Shown here: one piece after another, positions 61,616 through 64,000 of the stretch | Layout of the letters: the number at the start of each line of letters is the position of its first letter | Position numbering within the stretch: position 1 is the stretch's first letter | Assembly: GCA_014871385.1 (NCBI GenBank) | Contig: CM026424.1 | Coordinates: forward strand, 11,193,115 to 11,257,114 | Length of the DNA: 64,000 nucleotides | From: Ceratodon purpureus | Taxonomy: Eukaryota > Streptophyta > Bryopsida > Pseudoditrichales > Ditrichaceae | Direction of reading: 5' to 3' | Notes under the pieces: model-generated | What the model was told of the DNA's origin: nothing | Databases searched by the model: none | Seen by the model: the letters and a program-made list of their open reading frames with translations, nothing else | Program-made: the position numbers and the translations under genes

Positions 61616-64000
61616 ATGGAGGGTAGACGGTCGAGGAGTAAACCAGCTGAGGTTGATCCTGGAAACGCACATTTATCGCCACTTCCAGCAAAGTCGACAG
61701 GCAAAGGGGCTGCCTCTCATGTGTCACCTGTTCAAGCCAAGTCGGGGGCGAAAGTGGCAGTTGCGCATGTGGATGTAGGGAAGGATGCCGTAGATGATAG
61801 ATATGTGCCGACGGTTGGGGGAGAGAATAAGAGGAAGAGGGCACCGAGGGGTCCAGCAGGAAGAAATTTGAAAGCTAAGGTTGAGTGTGTCAATGAGGAC
61901 GAAGCAAAAGTTGATTCTGCACCAGCTGCGGATGAAGAGGTTTCAGGGTCCCAGAGTGCCAGAGGATTCCGAGAGTCGCATGGGGGACATCAGGTGCTGC
62001 GTAAGGAGGAGGATAAGAGTGGGACCGAAAATGATGAGTCCCAGGAGGGAGGTGTTAACTCCAAGGAACAGGTAGAGAAGAGGAGAGGCAGCTCTAGGTT
62101 AAGAATCCGGCCGTCCAAGTTTCGAGAGAGCTTTCCTGTTAGCTCCTCCAAAGTGAAAGGAGAGTCTAAGAGTAGTGAGGACAACTCAAAGTCAGTTGAG
62201 GTTGTGCTTGCCACTCCTCCAAGTGGGAAGTCAAAAGATGACCAGCAGGCAGTGCAGCTTGTGCCGTCGCAAGTCGACACTCGGGAGCTTATTGCACGGA
62301 TTTTTTCGAAGAGGAAGGAAAACAAATCGAAGTCCTCAGCTGTGAAAGACAAAGCGCTGTCAACCAGCGCCCCTGTCGTCTCCCAAAGCCCAGACAAAGT
62401 TGGGCTGAAGGCTGTCTTGTTGGTACGGTCTTAAACACTTAGTGTTTACCTGCTCATTTGATCACTGGTTCCATTATCTGCTGATGGTTAAGATTTACTT
62501 GATCTTTACTGTAGTTTTTGTGGTTCGAAGATTACCTCGTTTGTGCAACTGCTTGGCTCACTTAGGGTAGATGGTTTCTGATTGCGAATAAATTTGGAAC
62601 TGAGTTAATTCTCATCAAAGTGCCTCTGGATGTTGAATAGGTTTTGAGCACTCTAATAGAGAGGGTTGGGGTTTCAAGAAGTGCTTCATTTGTAGATGGT
62701 GTCAGAGTTATGTCAGTATTTCAGGAGACACGTGATTTCGACTTCACTCGTTCTTTCTTCCTATTGAAAGTTTTGCTTTGCTTTATCCTGTTTAGATTTC
62801 CTGATAGGTCTATCGGTGGTGTTTGGGTAGGCATTGAAGCGAGTAATGAAGATGAAAGAAGCGGACCCCTTCAATAAGCCAGTGGATCCTATCAAACTAG
62901 GCATCCCCGACTATTTGGAGGTCATCAAAAAGCCAATGGACCTTGGAACTATTCGTGACAGGTTGGAGAAAGGTGAAGTGTATAATACAGTGGACGACGT
63001 CTTTAAGGATGTTGCACTTGTGTGGAGCAATTGTCGTCAGTACAACGATGACGGTGATCCTATTGTGGGCTTACTTCAGAACTTGGAGTCCACCTTCAAC
63101 AAACTTTGCTTGGCAGCTGGTTTTTCTTTCCATGCTACTAATTCAGCTGAAGGTTAGTCCGTGACCTAATTTGACCATTTCTTCTCTAAACTTTACTAGA
63201 CTGCAGAAAGGGGTTTAGGCGTGCAAGTCTTTACACTTACATCTGCAGAGGTGCCAGCACACATTTTTCATTTATCTTTTAAGGGTTATTTTCAGATAGT
63301 TATCTTCCTTCACAGTATGAGCAGAAGTCATATGAAATGGGAGCTACCCTCTGACTCTTTGAAGTGGTAGATGACCTCTTCTGCATTCTTTGTGCTAGTT
63401 GCATAGTGGTTAGAGTAACATGTCCTTTCTTTTGACTCACTCTAGCACCTCTTCTCTGCTGAATTGGAACTACACAGCCAACTTTGACAAATCAATAGGC
63501 GAGGATATTCAGCAGCAGAAAGATGATCAAGTGAAGGTTCCGAAGAAGACAAAGGCGAAGGTTACACAGCCTGATGTAGGGACATTGTTGAAGACCAAGA
63601 TCAAGCGCAGTGGTAACTCTCCATTTCTTCGAACATTATGAATAGTTAGAATATTCTTGTCTAATTATCATTTTTAGAAATCTGTGTTTATTTCTTCTAT
63701 GGTCCTCACATAGAGTTAAATATTTTCCACAACAAATAAGGAATGAATATTATCATCTAAGCCTTCTATGTGTGTTGAGTGTTCTAACCTTCTGTTGGCA
63801 TAATTCTGTGCTGTAGCCCCGGTCGATCAGGTAATGGCAGAGAGCAAAGCCAGAGAGCAAAAGGACAACGCCGAGGAACCGAATTTGGGAGACCTAGAGA
63901 GAGATGTTAAAAATGCAGTGGAGAGTTCAAGTGGGGCTGACAAGCAGGTTGAGACTCCACAAGCTGAACATGAGTCCGAGGACGAAGAAATGCACGATGA
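61616..64000 (+). CDS. Bromodomain protein, GTE-like, truncated by the window edge
   Basis: Bromodomains read acetyl-lysine on histones; plant GTE proteins are BET-related transcription regulators. Exons seen: 61616-62422, 62831-63152, 63478-63612 and 63817 to beyond 64000, joined in phase. The first 265 residues are low-complexity, rich in Ser, Lys, Glu and Arg, with basic patches (ENKRKRAPRG, SSRLRIRPSKFRES) suited to nuclear import. The bromodomain begins at the end of exon 1 (GLKAVLL) and fills exon 2: KEADPFNKPVDP, GIPDYLEVIKKPMDLGTI, VFKDVALVWSNCRQYN with the acetyl-lysine-binding asparagine, and the C helix NLESTFNKL. After it comes another Lys/Glu-rich acidic tail. No ET domain is visible before the window ends, so the exact subfamily is open. 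Confidence 0.9.

Noticed and set aside
61243..61704. 153-codon minus-strand frame over the bromodomain leader
   Set aside because: Composition-driven (Thr/Pro/Ser/Asn-rich) and antisense to the intron and first coding exon.
1..64000. CRISPR arrays, bacterial operons or ribosome-binding sites
   Set aside because: The sequence is eukaryotic throughout, with spliced genes; no spaced identical repeats or prokaryotic gene packing were found.

Overview
The window looks like nuclear DNA of a land plant, most likely a bryophyte and possibly a moss such as Physcomitrium. That placement is inference; no marker in the window fixes the species. Seen directly: multi-exon genes with GT-AG introns, very AT-rich gene-poor stretches, plant-type Ty1/copia remnants, a Stowaway-like MITE and a long (AT)n microsatellite. 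Family knowledge: a CLASSY/DRD1-type SNF2 gene indicates a land plant, and a nuclear plastid-targeted MraY fits a lineage with plastid peptidoglycan. Exon chains below were built by hand from splice signals, phase and family similarity. Nearly every junction closes in frame.

Layout. 1-8.7 kb is AT-rich and gene-poor, with a degenerate minisatellite (about 6.06-6.29 kb) and a 5' piece of a minus-strand copia element (LTR, gag, start of protease; 6.38-8.29 kb). 8.8-12.8 kb (+) holds MraY. 12.8-17.3 kb has no convincing coding sequence. 17.35-17.82 kb is a two-exon remnant of the ubiquitin-receptor protease DDI1. 18.0-23.6 kb (+) encodes a CLASSY-like SNF2 remodeller, followed by a small intronless TMEM234-like membrane protein (25.06-25.48 kb, +).

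27.0-51 kb carries four genes on the minus strand: a 13-exon mitochondrial glutamate dehydrogenase of the large, animal-like type (27.0-31.0 kb); a 14-exon, probably plastid coiled-coil protein ending in a CBM25/53-like starch-binding module (37.0-41.6 kb); a 106-residue single-span membrane protein (43.2-43.5 kb); and the 16-exon cullin CUL4 (44.6-50.9 kb). A Stowaway-like MITE and the A-tailed end of a LINE-like retrocopy lie at 34.3-36.1 kb.

51.7-60.4 kb is AT-rich repeat territory with a 70-bp (AT)n tract, a GC-rich island with tRNA-like A and B boxes, and badly decayed retroelement pieces. A bromodomain gene (+) starts at 61.6 kb and runs off the right edge.

The genes do not form one pathway. 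They cover plastid envelope/wall (MraY), probable starch-related function (CBM protein), RNA-directed DNA methylation (CLSY), ubiquitin ligation (CUL4), mitochondrial nitrogen metabolism (GDH) and chromatin reading (bromodomain). The most novel item is the coiled-coil plus CBM gene. The DDI1 remnant, the antenna-type GDH and the internally duplicated CLSY N-terminus also deserve a look.
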